This document shows, one piece after another, positions 16,493-25,224 of a stretch of DNA of 64,000 nt. Within the stretch, counting starts at the first letter, position 1. Every line of letters begins with the position of its first letter. Position numbers and translations under genes: made by a program. The notes under the pieces were generated by a model. The model was not told the DNA's origin and searched no databases. It worked only from the letters and a program-made list of their open reading frames with translations. This stretch comes from Gammaproteobacteria bacterium. Its GTDB lineage: Bacteria > Pseudomonadota > Gammaproteobacteria > UBA6429 > Thiohalophilaceae. Where the stretch lies: positions 1 through 64,000 of the forward strand of contig JAJRZT010000078.1 of NCBI GenBank assembly GCA_024275115.1, given 5' to 3'.

Positions 16493-17968
16493 GTGTATCC
16501 AATTGTATCGATTACTGTCTTTCTACCTTTGCTTGGCGCATTGCTGGTGTTGCTTATGCGCAAGTCATCACCACAAGTTGCGCATGGCATCGGCATTGCC
16601 ACCAGTGGTGCAACCTTGCTGGGCGCACTGGTGATGTGGTCACGCGGTGTTAATGAAACCGGTTTTGCACAGGTTGAACAAATCGACTGGATGCCTTCGA
16701 TTGGTGCGGCCTACCGAGTGGGAGTGGACGGGATTAGTTTACCGTTGGTGTTGTTAACCGCGTTGCTGTTTTTTGTAACCTTTATTTATTCGGCCAAAGT
16801 ACGCAAGCAATCACATTCTTTTGTTGCTTTGATGTTGTTATTACTGACCGCATCCATCGGTGCTTTTACCGCACTGGATGCAATTTTGTTTTATGTGTTC
16901 TTTGAAGTGTCGCTGGTCTCTATGTACTTTATGATTGCACAATGGGGACATGAAGACAGGCAACGTGCCGCACTCATGTTTTTTATTTACACCTTCCTTG
17001 GCAGCCTGCCGTTATTATTGGCGATTCTGGGTTTATACCTCGGCAGTGATCCTTATACTTTTGACATGCGTGTCTGGATTAGCGATCCCCCTTTAGATGG
17101 ACTTGCGGCTATGCTGGCACTCATTGCCATGCTGATTACCTTCGCTGTTAAAACGCCAGTGTTTCCATTTCATACCTGGTTACCGGCTGCACATGTTCAG
17201 GCACCGGCTGCTGGTAGTGTAATTTTGGCAGGCGTGATGTTGAAGTTTGGCACTTATGGCCTGGTACGTTTTGCTTACCAAATGACACCGGATGCCTTTC
17301 GCGAAGCCGGTGTTGTTATTTTAACATTCGGTGTAGTGGCGGCACTCTATGGGGCTTTTGCCGCACTGGCACAAACGGATCTCAAACGGCTAGTGGCTTA
17401 TACATCAATTAATCACATGGGTTATATCATTATCGGCGTGGCGGTTGCCGCACTGGCAACTGATCCTGCTATTCGTGCCACCGCACTGGATGGCTCCGTT
17501 TTACAAATGGTCAGTCATGGTTTAGTGACCGGTGCTTTGTTCTTACTGGTTGGTATGTTGCAGGATCGTGCTCACACAAGAGACATGGCTCAATTTGGTG
17601 GCTTAATAAAAGTCGTGCCGGTGCTCGGCTGGTCGTTTGTACTGGCTGCGTTTGCTTCGCTGGGTTTACCCGGACTAGCACATTTCCCCGCAGAGTTTCA
17701 GATTTTCCTCGCCACCTTGCAAGTTGAACCTGTTGCCATTATTGCAATTCTCGGCATCGTTATTACCGCCGGTTTATACCTGCGTGCCATTGCGCAAGTG
17801 TTCCTGGGTGAGGTTGGCGATAAATGGACAGCAGCCACCATGCCGGACTTAAATATTCGTGAACTGCTTGCCTTGGCACCACTGTTAATGCTGATCATTG
17901 TGCTGGGTGTTGCACCGGGCTGGGTACTGGATGTGATCCATAAAACCACAATAGCGTTGCCATTCTAA
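16493..17968 (+). CDS. nuoM: NuoM-like antiporter-type subunit
   Basis: 491 residues, about 14 helices. The catalytic Glu helix is FYVFFEVSLVSMYFMI, the Lys helix is VKTPVFPFHTWLPAAHVQAP, and LKFGTYGLVRF and HGLVTGALFLLVGM follow in the expected order. Starts with GTG 16493 after AGAGGAC; 31 bases separate it from nuoL and its stop overlaps nuoN by one base (TAATG). It appears fully functional as a cation-translocating subunit. Confidence 0.9.
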   Translation: MYPIVSITVFLPLLGALLVLLMRKSSPQVAHGIGIATSGATLLGALVMWSRGVNETGFAQVEQIDWMPSIGAAYRVGVDGISLPLVLLTALLFFVTFIYSAKVRKQSHSFVALMLLLLTASIGAFTALDAILFYVFFEVSLVSMYFMIAQWGHEDRQRAALMFFIYTFLGSLPLLLAILGLYLGSDPYTFDMRVWISDPPLDGLAAMLALIAMLITFAVKTPVFPFHTWLPAAHVQAPAAGSVILAGVMLKFGTYGLVRFAYQMTPDAFREAGVVILTFGVVAALYGAFAALAQTDLKRLVAYTSINHMGYIIIGVAVAALATDPAIRATALDGSVLQMVSHGLVTGALFLLVGMLQDRAHTRDMAQFGGLIKVVPVLGWSFVLAAFASLGLPGLAHFPAEFQIFLATLQVEPVAIIAILGIVITAGLYLRAIAQVFLGEVGDKWTAATMPDLNIRELLALAPLLMLIIVLGVAPGWVLDVIHKTTIALPF

Positions 17969-19356
17969 TGGAAAGAGAACTTGCCTTACTGATCCCTGAG
18001 ATCATCATCCTGTTTACGGTAGTTTTTGCACTTATTGCCGAGATGCTACGGTTGCCGCGAATTGCGTTGGTCGTGACAATCGTGGGGCTACTGTTGGCAA
18101 CATGGCAAAGCGTACTTTTGCTTGGCCTGGATACCACGGTCTTTGGTGGGACTTTCCGCATTGATATGCTCAGTGTATGGGCCAAAATTATTTTGCTACC
18201 AGCAACGCTACTGTCATTACTATTAGTACGCGCAGAAATTGCCGGAAGTGATCGTGAAGGTACGGTGTATGTTCTGGTAACTCTGGTCACTCTGGCCTCC
18301 ATATTACTGGCCGGTGTGGGTGACAGCATGTTACTGGTGCTGGGTGTTTTGTTGTCGGGTTTGGCCTCTTTTGCTTTGGTGGCTTACCCGCGAAATGACA
18401 GTGCAACTGAAGCTGCAATGAAGTTTTTTGTTTTTGGTTCCGTCACAACCAGCGTTATGATTTTTGGACTCAGTTACTGGTTTGGTGCTACAGGCTCAAC
18501 ATTGCTCAGCGAACTGGGGCAACTTGAAGCATCACCGGCTATTGCCGTTATCGGCTTCATCGCCGTTATTATTGGTCTGGGATATAAAGCATCACTGGTG
18601 CCATTTCATTTTTGGGCTCCGGATGCCTACGAAGGTGCACCACTCTCTATTGCCGCCTATTTATCCGTTGTACCCAAAATTGGTGCCATTCTTGCTTTTG
18701 CTCAGGTCGTACGTGATATGCCAATGTCGACAGGCTGGCCACTGATTATTGCCGTGGTAGCGGTACTCACCATGACCTACGGTTATCTTGCCGCGCTGGC
18801 ACAAAAAAATGTGGTGCGCTTACTGGCTTATTCATCGGTGGCACAGGCTGGTTATTTTCTTTTAGGTGTGGTTGCGGTGGGCACGAGTTCACTCGCGCTG
18901 CAATCCTTAATTATATTTTCAGCTGCTTATGCTGCGATGAACCTCGGTGCGTTCGCCGTTGTAATGCGAGTAGGTCGAACACTCGATAGCTTTAAAGGTA
19001 TTGGACGTAAAAGTCATGTGATCGGTGTGGCAATGGTGATATTTCTTTTATCACTGGTCGGCATCCCGCCACTGGCCGGTTTTGTCGGTAAATTTTTACT
19101 CTTTGGTGCTGCGATTGATGCTGGTTTTTTATGGTTAACCGTCGTTGCAATTCTTAATAGCGTATTGTCACTGGCTGTTTACCTACGCATTATGGTACCC
19201 ATGTATCAGGCACAAAGCCATTGCCATGAACCCGACACAGATGCGAACACTACGGCTGTAGCACCTGCTCTGATTAAACTGGTGTGGGTTATTGCACTAC
19301 TATTCACCATAGGGATTGGTCTGGCAGCACAACTACTACTTAGACAACTTGGTTAA
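17968..19356 (+). CDS. nuoN: NuoN-like antiporter-type subunit
   Basis: 462 residues, about 13-14 helices. Key motifs: GYKASLVPFHFWAPDAYEGA (Lys, His), VVPKIGAILAFA, LAALAQKNVVRLLAYSS and SLVGIPPLAGFVGK. The early Glu expected in the fifth helix region is replaced or shifted relative to NuoM, as in NuoN families. It is the last gene of the operon; no clear hairpin terminator was found in the 26 bases before the convergent response-regulator gene. Confidence 0.88.
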   Translation: MERELALLIPEIIILFTVVFALIAEMLRLPRIALVVTIVGLLLATWQSVLLLGLDTTVFGGTFRIDMLSVWAKIILLPATLLSLLLVRAEIAGSDREGTVYVLVTLVTLASILLAGVGDSMLLVLGVLLSGLASFALVAYPRNDSATEAAMKFFVFGSVTTSVMIFGLSYWFGATGSTLLSELGQLEASPAIAVIGFIAVIIGLGYKASLVPFHFWAPDAYEGAPLSIAAYLSVVPKIGAILAFAQVVRDMPMSTGWPLIIAVVAVLTMTYGYLAALAQKNVVRLLAYSSVAQAGYFLLGVVAVGTSSLALQSLIIFSAAYAAMNLGAFAVVMRVGRTLDSFKGIGRKSHVIGVAMVIFLLSLVGIPPLAGFVGKFLLFGAAIDAGFLWLTVVAILNSVLSLAVYLRIMVPMYQAQSHCHEPDTDANTTAVAPALIKLVWVIALLFTIGIGLAAQLLLRQLG

Positions 19357-19382
19357 ATTCATGGGATAAAACCAGAGCTGAG

Positions 19383-20501
19383 TTAGTCTATAATAGTCAC
19401 CAGCTGCTTATGCAATTCATCAAGTTTAGTGTTGATCTCAACCCCTTTATAAAAAGCATTATTGATTCTGGTTAAGCAAGCTCGGGAAATTTTCAATATA
19501 CTGTCTTCCTGATGTTCAGCTAGTCCAAGTACTAATAAAGCCTCTTCCATATTTTCCATCATATCTTCAAGTGCTGCTACATTTTCTTTTTGTAAAACTG
19601 AAAAAGACGAGTCAATGTCCATCATGGTTGTGCTCACCATTTCAACCACTTCCTGTTTCTGCATTAAGGAATCGTTTGCAAGTATGTAGTCCACTCGGGA
19701 ACCGATAGCATCACATAAGGTACCCAGAATATCCTTGAGCCGACCGTATTTATCTGCATCATCTATCGGCATATTTTTTATTAGTAAGGAAAATTTCTCG
19801 TAGCTAACAATAGTGCGAACACCAAAATCATAAAAACGTGATTGGCCTCGAGCCAGTGACATTATTTCCATTTCAAGTGGGGGCAATTCGCCCTGCTCCG
19901 AAAATCCTGTGGGTTTGTTATTATTATCATAGATCTGAAATGAACATTTCAGATCCAGCTGCTTAACACTCATAAAAATATAATTGGCTAGTTCACGAAA
20001 AGAGCGGGCCGAAATACATACTTTATAAAACTCAAGGATAATACCTATCTCACTGGAATACGTCATCGCCTGCATGGCAGTTTTATAGTAGTTGTCCAGC
20101 TGTTGCTGAACCTCTTCGTTCTTTTTATTAACTCTGAGAATATGCTTAATTTTTAGAATAAACTGATCATAAACAACGGGTTTGGTAATGTATTCGTCGG
20201 CACCTAGTGAATAGCCAACTATCAATTCTTCAAGCTCGGTCATCTCAGAAACAAAAACAAAGGGAATTTTACTGGTTTGCGGGTTGGCTTTTAGCTGCCG
20301 ACAAAGTTCATAGCCATCCAGCTCAGGCAGCAGGACCTCAGATATAACAAGGTCAACGGTCACTTGCTCCAACATAGTCAATGCTTCTTCAGCACTATGG
20401 GCAAAGATGGTTTTGTATCCCTGCTCTTTAGCATGTTGACGATATAAAGCAAGTATATCTTCGTTTTTATCAACGGCTAAGATGGTTTCTTTTTTTATCA
20501 T
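19383..20501 (-). CDS. Atypical response regulator with Glu at the phosphorylation site
   Basis: 372 residues. Residues 1-120 are a receiver domain: AVDKNED in place of VDD, VISEVLLPELDGYEL in place of xxxDxxMPxMDG, switch Ser85 and ITKP (Lys107). The acceptor Asp is Glu55, and one of the two metal-binding acidic residues is Lys12. Such a domain cannot be phosphorylated in the usual way; Glu may mimic the phosphorylated state. Residues 120-372 are an unrecognised helical region with an alternating hydrophobic pattern and a segment resembling a GAF-like sensor fold (residues about 150-290). No DNA-binding, GGDEF or HD motif is seen. Convergent with the complex-I-like operon. Confidence 0.75.
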   Translation of the reverse strand: MIKKETILAVDKNEDILALYRQHAKEQGYKTIFAHSAEEALTMLEQVTVDLVISEVLLPELDGYELCRQLKANPQTSKIPFVFVSEMTELEELIVGYSLGADEYITKPVVYDQFILKIKHILRVNKKNEEVQQQLDNYYKTAMQAMTYSSEIGIILEFYKVCISARSFRELANYIFMSVKQLDLKCSFQIYDNNNKPTGFSEQGELPPLEMEIMSLARGQSRFYDFGVRTIVSYEKFSLLIKNMPIDDADKYGRLKDILGTLCDAIGSRVDYILANDSLMQKQEVVEMVSTTMMDIDSSFSVLQKENVAALEDMMENMEEALLVLGLAEHQEDSILKISRACLTRINNAFYKGVEINTKLDELHKQLVTIID

Positions 20502-20569
20502 TTAGGTCAGTGCTTTTTCCGATTAATCCATATTTGCATTATCGGCCAATAAAACACTAAACTTTAGTC

Positions 20570-20730
20570 AGGATCTGTTGATTTTTTAGATACGCAGGTT
20601 GGTTTTGAGATAATTTTGGCCCTGACAAGGCATTTTTTACGTATCAATGTACTCCATTGATAGTAAAAAATAACACCAGCAAGGTGGACTTAGCCTAAAT
20701 CAAACAATAGATGAAAAATCAGCAGGCTTT
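20570..20730. repeat. MITE-like repeat, copy 1 (diverged)
   Basis: The interior shares long identical stretches with 33670-33834, for example GGTTTTGAGATAATTTT-like and CACTCCATTGATAGTAAAAAATAAC-like segments (ACTCCATTGATAGTAAAAAA in both). Its ends (CTGTTGATTTTT and AAAAATCAGCAG) are imperfect inverted repeats. It lies between two minus-strand genes and holds no ORF. Confidence 0.75.
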
Positions 20731-20765
20731 AGACTTTACATTTATTAAAGAGATAAATGGCTATT

Positions 20766-21950
20766 TTAATCAATATCCGATTCTGCAGAAATCCTGTGAA
20801 TACTTAAATCTGCGCCCAGATGTTCTTCTTCTGCACTTAAACGAATACCAACGAGCTTTTTAATAACACCATACACAATAAAACCACCTAATAGCGCAAC
20901 GCTAAGCCCCATCAGCGTGCCGACCAGCTGTGACATAAAGGTGACACCACCAAGACCGCCCAACGCTTCAAGCCCAAAAATACCGGCTGCAAGACCGCCC
21001 CAGGCACCGCATAGACCATGCAACGGCCAAACGCCGAGTACATCATCTATTTTCCATTTGTTATGGCACTGTGTGAATGCCCAGACAAATAAACCACCGG
21101 CAATCAGCCCCGTTGCCAGTGCGCCCATCGGGTGCATAATATCCGAGCCGGCACACACCGCAACCAGGCCGGCTAAAGGCCCGTTGTGCACAAAACCGGG
21201 GTCATTTTTACCCACAACTAATGCCGCTAAAATACCACCCACCATCGCCATTAAAGAGTTTATTGCAACCAGGCCGCTAATTGCGTCAATTGTTTGAGCA
21301 GACATAACATTAAAACCAAACCAGCCAACCGTTAACACCCATGCGCCTAACGCCAAAAACGGAATGCTTGATGGTGGGTGTGAAATCGAGCCATTCCTCC
21401 CTTTTGGCAATCGCCGACCCAGCAGAACGACCGCAGCAAGCGCCAGCCAGCCCCCCATCGCGTGCACAACAATGGAGCCAGCAAAATCATGGAATTCGGC
21501 CCCAAAGCTTTCATTGATCCATGCTTGTACGCCAAAGTTACCATTCCAGGCGATGCCTTCGAAAAAAGGGTAGATAAACGCAACGATAAGAAAAGTCGCC
21601 ACCAGTTGCGGGTAAAAACGTGCTCGCTCTGCAATACCACCGGAAATAATAGCGGGAATAGCAGCGGCAAATGTCAATAAAAAGAAGAATTTAACCAGTT
21701 CGTAGCCATTTTTTTCTACCAATGCCTGAGCACTTTCTCCAAAACCTAAACCGTAGGCCACCATATAACCAATAAAGAAATAGCCGATGGTTGAAACAGC
21801 AAAATCCGTAATGATCTTAACCAGCGCATTCACCTGATTTTTTTTACGCACCGTGCCCACTTCTAAAAAAGCAAAGCCGGAATGCATTGCTAACACCATG
21901 ATTGCGCCCAGTAGTATAAAGAGCACATCGGTTGCTGTTTTAATTTCCAT
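20766..21950 (-). CDS. amt: Ammonium transporter
   Basis: About 394 residues, eleven predicted helices. Motifs of the Amt/Mep/Rh family: GFAFLEVGTVRKKNQVNAL, the AERARFYPQLVATFLIVAFIYP region, and the twin pore histidines in SIVVHAMGGWLALA and WPLHGLCGAWGGLAAG. The C-terminal cytosolic tail ends near IHRISAES. GGGAGG lies 7 bases before the ATG at 21950, which fixes this start over the in-frame upstream ATG codons. No glnK partner is adjacent, which is unusual for the AmtB type. It conducts NH4+/NH3 across the inner membrane. Confidence 0.9.
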   Translation of the reverse strand: MEIKTATDVLFILLGAIMVLAMHSGFAFLEVGTVRKKNQVNALVKIITDFAVSTIGYFFIGYMVAYGLGFGESAQALVEKNGYELVKFFFLLTFAAAIPAIISGGIAERARFYPQLVATFLIVAFIYPFFEGIAWNGNFGVQAWINESFGAEFHDFAGSIVVHAMGGWLALAAVVLLGRRLPKGRNGSISHPPSSIPFLALGAWVLTVGWFGFNVMSAQTIDAISGLVAINSLMAMVGGILAALVVGKNDPGFVHNGPLAGLVAVCAGSDIMHPMGALATGLIAGGLFVWAFTQCHNKWKIDDVLGVWPLHGLCGAWGGLAAGIFGLEALGGLGGVTFMSQLVGTLMGLSVALLGGFIVYGVIKKLVGIRLSAEEEHLGADLSIHRISAESDID

Positions 21951-22056
21951 GAATCCTCCCATTATCAAGCCGCTAAGCGTTGATGAATTTTATTTTTATC
22001 TGGGACTATCTCACCATTTAGGCGGTAGCCTTATGTATTATTTTGGTGCAAAACAA

Positions 22057-22074
22057 AGGTGCGCGTACGCACCT
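22057..22074. promoter_or_regulatory. Palindrome upstream of the ammonium transporter
   Basis: AGGTGCG-CGTA-CGCACCT, seven-base perfect arms, about 107 bases before the amt start, next to further GGTGCA and GTGCA half-sites. The NtrC consensus uses GCACC/GGTGC halves, so nitrogen regulation is possible, but the half-site order and spacing do not match the NtrC consensus, and I found no convincing sigma-54 -24/-12 pair. Confidence 0.3.
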
Positions 22075-22187
22075 AAACTGCACATATTATGCTTTGGATA
22101 TATTAGTAAGTAAATGCAAGAATATGCTAAGAAGATAAAATAGGGCTATCTGCACTAGAAAAAGGCTGTACAAAGCTAATAAAACTG

Positions 22188-22381
22188 AAACCGGGATAAG
22201 AGGAACGAGTCATTAAAATCCGCCAACGCGAGGACAGAAAGCCAGGGCGTGTCTAATAAAGACCGTCTGCCGCAAGGACGCGGCAGTCGAGCCGCCATGG
22301 ATGGCATGTTTTGCGTGTATTTATTAGACACGTCCTGGCTTTCTGTCCGGTGAATAACCATGGAATGTCTTACCACGAGTT
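22188..22381. repeat. 190-bp hairpin element, copy 1
   Basis: Outer ends CCGGGATAAGA and TCTTACCACG form an imperfect inverted repeat. Inside, arms of about 29 bases (22232-22260 and 22320-22348) pair with a single mismatch that would be G-U in RNA. The apical region is GACCGTCTGCCGCAAGGACG, followed by CGGCAGTCGAG and CCATGGATGGCATG, and is nearly identical in the copy at 60778-60969, whereas the stems differ. No ORF is supported; the small open frames in the element are conserved only because the repeat is. Confidence 0.85.
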
Positions 22382-22385
22382 CAGG

Positions 22386-23291
22386 TTAATAAGGACGACC
22401 ACGGGGTAAAATAGACTCCAGCGCATCAATAAATAACGGCCCGGCCTGTTTTAAGGTGGGCTCAATCACAGATTCATCCAGCCCCGTCATATCCCATGCC
22501 ATTTGTTCGACAGGCTGAATATTAAGCTCAACGTCCACATCCAGTTCCTGCTCGGCTCGGCCGGTAATCACATTAGCAAGGTGTATCAGGGCAACCTCCA
22601 TGGCATAGTCATCGGCAGCCGCCGGGTTATGATGATAGCGCAAGGCATATTCCAGAGATGCCGGCATTTGCCATATTTTAATCAGCTCACCACCGACTTC
22701 TGCATGGTCAAAGCCCATAATGTCCTGTTCAACCTGATAATCGAATAACTGCTCGGACTGTAGCTTTTCCATCACCATACGCGATTCACTGGGCAGTCGA
22801 TGGCACAAAATCAATTTACCAATATCATGCAACAAACCGGCAACAAACAGGCGCTCACTGTGCAATACATGACAACGATCGGCTAATAATTGCGCCACCA
22901 CACCGCAATACACGCTGTGTCGCCAGAATTGCACCATATTAAGGATGTCATTGGGAATTTTTGAAAAGGTCTCAATCGCAGAGGCCGCCAGCACCAAACC
23001 GCGCAACTCGCGCAGTCCAATTACCGTGACGGCACGGGTAACGGTTTCGATTTTAGACGGGAAGCCATAAAACGAGCTATTGACAATTTTAAGGAGTCTG
23101 GCCGTTAAGCCCGTATCCTGACTAATGACTTTACCAATATCGGATGCCGAAGTACTGGCCTCGTCCATCATTTCATTGACGCGAATACATACTTCAGGGA
23201 GGGAGACCAGGCGAACAACACCCGAGACTAAATCCACTGCTTTTAGTGCCCGACCTTGCTGTGCCGGAGTAATGCTTTGTTTTTTCTCCAT
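22386..23291 (-). CDS. HDOD-domain signalling protein
   Basis: About 301 residues. The HDOD domain spans residues about 25-215: LPEVCIRVNEMM, SQDTGLTARLLKIVNSSFYG, AVTVIGLRELRGLVL, and RLFVAGLLHDIGKL (HD pair) followed by HAEVGGELIKIWQMP and YHHNP. HDOD proteins lack full HD phosphodiesterase activity in most cases and act in signalling and surface behaviour. I take the ATG at 23291; a TTG six codons upstream (23309) is possible, neither having a strong ribosome site. The stop is two bases from the hairpin element. Confidence 0.85.
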   Translation of the reverse strand: MEKKQSITPAQQGRALKAVDLVSGVVRLVSLPEVCIRVNEMMDEASTSASDIGKVISQDTGLTARLLKIVNSSFYGFPSKIETVTRAVTVIGLRELRGLVLAASAIETFSKIPNDILNMVQFWRHSVYCGVVAQLLADRCHVLHSERLFVAGLLHDIGKLILCHRLPSESRMVMEKLQSEQLFDYQVEQDIMGFDHAEVGGELIKIWQMPASLEYALRYHHNPAAADDYAMEVALIHLANVITGRAEQELDVDVELNIQPVEQMAWDMTGLDESVIEPTLKQAGPLFIDALESILPRGRPY

Positions 23292-23482
23292 GTTGTCTAT
23301 TAACGACAAATTCAGGGAAATCTTTAGTGAAGTTGGGTTGAATAAAAATAAATAGAAGATAATTAAGCTGTACTTTCAGAGATTGACCGCGGCGAGAGCT
23401 TACCTGAAACGTAGCTCATTATCATCCACTGCCCATGTGGTGCTGTAGATAAAGAATACAAATATAGTTAACAGATATGCTC

Positions 23483-23974
23483 TTATTGAGCATCCGCAAT
23501 AATATCTTCATAGGTTTTAATAATAGCCGCGGCGGCTTTTCTGGACTCAGCAGAACTAAACTCAGGTAACTTGCGATAGCCTAAATAAACCGTATTTTTT
23601 TCACCAGGAAGACTAAAAATATAGATAATATACGGACAGAAGGCAATATTCATTGGATCGGCTTCCATCATATTGCGTGACAAAGTTGCACTACAAAACT
23701 GTATCGCCTCAGCATGTTCATATAACTTTTTTGTCCGCCCAAGATCTTTACCTGTACGTACTAACATATCAGCAATATACGAAACACCATTTACCTTAAT
23801 ACCCAGCCCGGTAATCGCATAATCCAGATCAACGCGCACATTTTCATAGCTGCCTTTTACTTTATAAAACTTATATTCATCGGTTTCGAGTTTGATACCA
23901 GCAGCCTGAACAGCGCCCACTATAATAAAAGTATAAAATAAAACAATAATGTATAGGTTAAATTTCTTGAACAT
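23483..23974 (-). CDS. Secreted DUF302-like protein
   Basis: 163 residues with a signal peptide cleaved after VGAVQAA. The mature part follows the DUF302 layout: a YAITGLGIKVNGVSYIADML segment, then EAIQFCSATLSRNMMEADPMN and FCPYIIYIF, where DUF302 proteins have xxFCNxxLAxxxLxxxP..xxPCxxxxY. Two cysteines (FCS and FCP) may pair. Function of the family is unknown; periplasmic location is inferred. It is a single gene divergent from the receiver-GGDEF gene. Confidence 0.65.
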   Translation of the reverse strand: MFKKFNLYIIVLFYTFIIVGAVQAAGIKLETDEYKFYKVKGSYENVRVDLDYAITGLGIKVNGVSYIADMLVRTGKDLGRTKKLYEHAEAIQFCSATLSRNMMEADPMNIAFCPYIIYIFSLPGEKNTVYLGYRKLPEFSSAESRKAAAAIIKTYEDIIADAQ

Positions 23975-24110
23975 ATTGAAATTCCTGCTAAATAATAGAT
24001 AATCAATGGCAATATAACACAGTTTGTCTATATTTACGGCTATGATAATCAGGCAAGGTTTAAAATAAGTTTAAACCAGACGAACAATAAAAGAACAAAC
24101 ATTTTAATAA

Positions 24111-25208
24111 ATGACAAATACAAACAATACACCATTAATTAAAATACTTGCTGTTGACGATTCGCGCGTTATGCGCCGAGCGATCAGTAAAATATTGTCA
24201 AAACAATACACGGTGATAGAAGCTGAGCATGGTGAAGATGCATGGTCACTATTACAACACCACACAGATATTCAAATTGTATTTTCTGATTTATCCATGC
24301 CCTATCTGGACGGTTATGGATTACTCGAACGAATACGAACCTCAACTGATGACCGTATTGCATCTTTGCCCGTTATTATTATCACCGGCGAAGAAGACGA
24401 CGATGCCGCAAAAATGGAAGCTTTGGATAAAGGTGCAAATGACTTTATTGGCAAACCTTTCGATAAAGCGCAGCTCTTTGCGCGTGCACAATCACATATA
24501 AAATTTGAGCAAACCAGTAAGAAATTATCTGAAACAGCAGAAAAACTTGAAAAACAGGCCGCCGTTGATGAGCTCACCGGTTTAGGCAGCCAACGCTATT
24601 TTCAAAAAGCAGCCGATGAGCAACTGTCAGCGTTAATTCGACATCAAGGACACTGTTGCTTTTTACGTATTGATATTGATAACTTCAATCAGATATTTAT
24701 AAAACACGGCAAACAGGTTGCCGATGAAATTATTCAGAACATTGGCCACTGTCTTAACCAGCATGTGCGAAAAGAAGATATGGCCGCTCGTGTTGGATTA
24801 GCCCGGTTCGCTCTGTTTCTAAACCATACCCGTTTAGATAAAGCAGAGAAATTAGCACAACGCATTATAGATGAAATACCCACTCGAAAATTAACCACAA
24901 AGAACTTCACCTTTACTGCAAGCGCCGGTATTTTTGAGCCAGCAATAAATAATGATGCTAACTTTGCTGGCATCTACACACAAACGGAAGATTGTTTACA
25001 ACAAGCCATTAGCAATGGCGGTAATGCACTCCATACCCGGAGTAGCTTAGCCATTCAGGAAGCCGAATCAACCGAACCAGTAACCATTGAACAAGCGATT
25101 AAATTATTGGAACAGGGAGAGTCAGACAAAGTTAAACCTCATCTGGAAAACCTCTATTCACAATTAAAACCTTTGCTATTATTATTTACACAACTCATCA
25201 AGAAATAA
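24111..25208 (+). CDS. Receiver-GGDEF protein with degenerate active site
   Basis: 365 residues. The receiver (1-130) is intact: AVDDSR, phospho-acceptor Asp60 in VFSDLSMPYLDGYG, ITGEE and IGKPF. The GGDEF domain (about 150-310) begins with DELTGLGSQRYF and has RIDIDNFNQIF, but the signature at 229-233 reads GLARF instead of GGDEF, so cyclase activity is unlikely. The protein could bind GTP or c-di-GMP-related ligands or act by protein contacts. The start has no strong ribosome site. The membrane protein gene follows after 16 bases. Confidence 0.85.
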   Translation: MTNTNNTPLIKILAVDDSRVMRRAISKILSKQYTVIEAEHGEDAWSLLQHHTDIQIVFSDLSMPYLDGYGLLERIRTSTDDRIASLPVIIITGEEDDDAAKMEALDKGANDFIGKPFDKAQLFARAQSHIKFEQTSKKLSETAEKLEKQAAVDELTGLGSQRYFQKAADEQLSALIRHQGHCCFLRIDIDNFNQIFIKHGKQVADEIIQNIGHCLNQHVRKEDMAARVGLARFALFLNHTRLDKAEKLAQRIIDEIPTRKLTTKNFTFTASAGIFEPAINNDANFAGIYTQTEDCLQQAISNGGNALHTRSSLAIQEAESTEPVTIEQAIKLLEQGESDKVKPHLENLYSQLKPLLLLFTQLIKK

Positions 25209-25224
25209 CCACGCAGGTAGAATC

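Noticed and set aside
20917..21297. 126-codon plus-strand frame opposite the ammonium transporter
   Set aside because: Pro/Ala-rich antisense shadow of a well-conserved transporter gene.
22057..22074. Sigma-54/NtrC control of the ammonium transporter
   Set aside because: No pair with GG and GC at the right spacing was found, and the half-sites are not in NtrC order; recorded only as a palindrome.
22176..22376. Small minus-strand protein containing RLPRPCGRRSLL, also at 60690-60896
   Set aside because: The shared residues arise from the apical part of the hairpin repeat. The flanks differ, there is no ribosome site, and the DNA-level structure explains the conservation.
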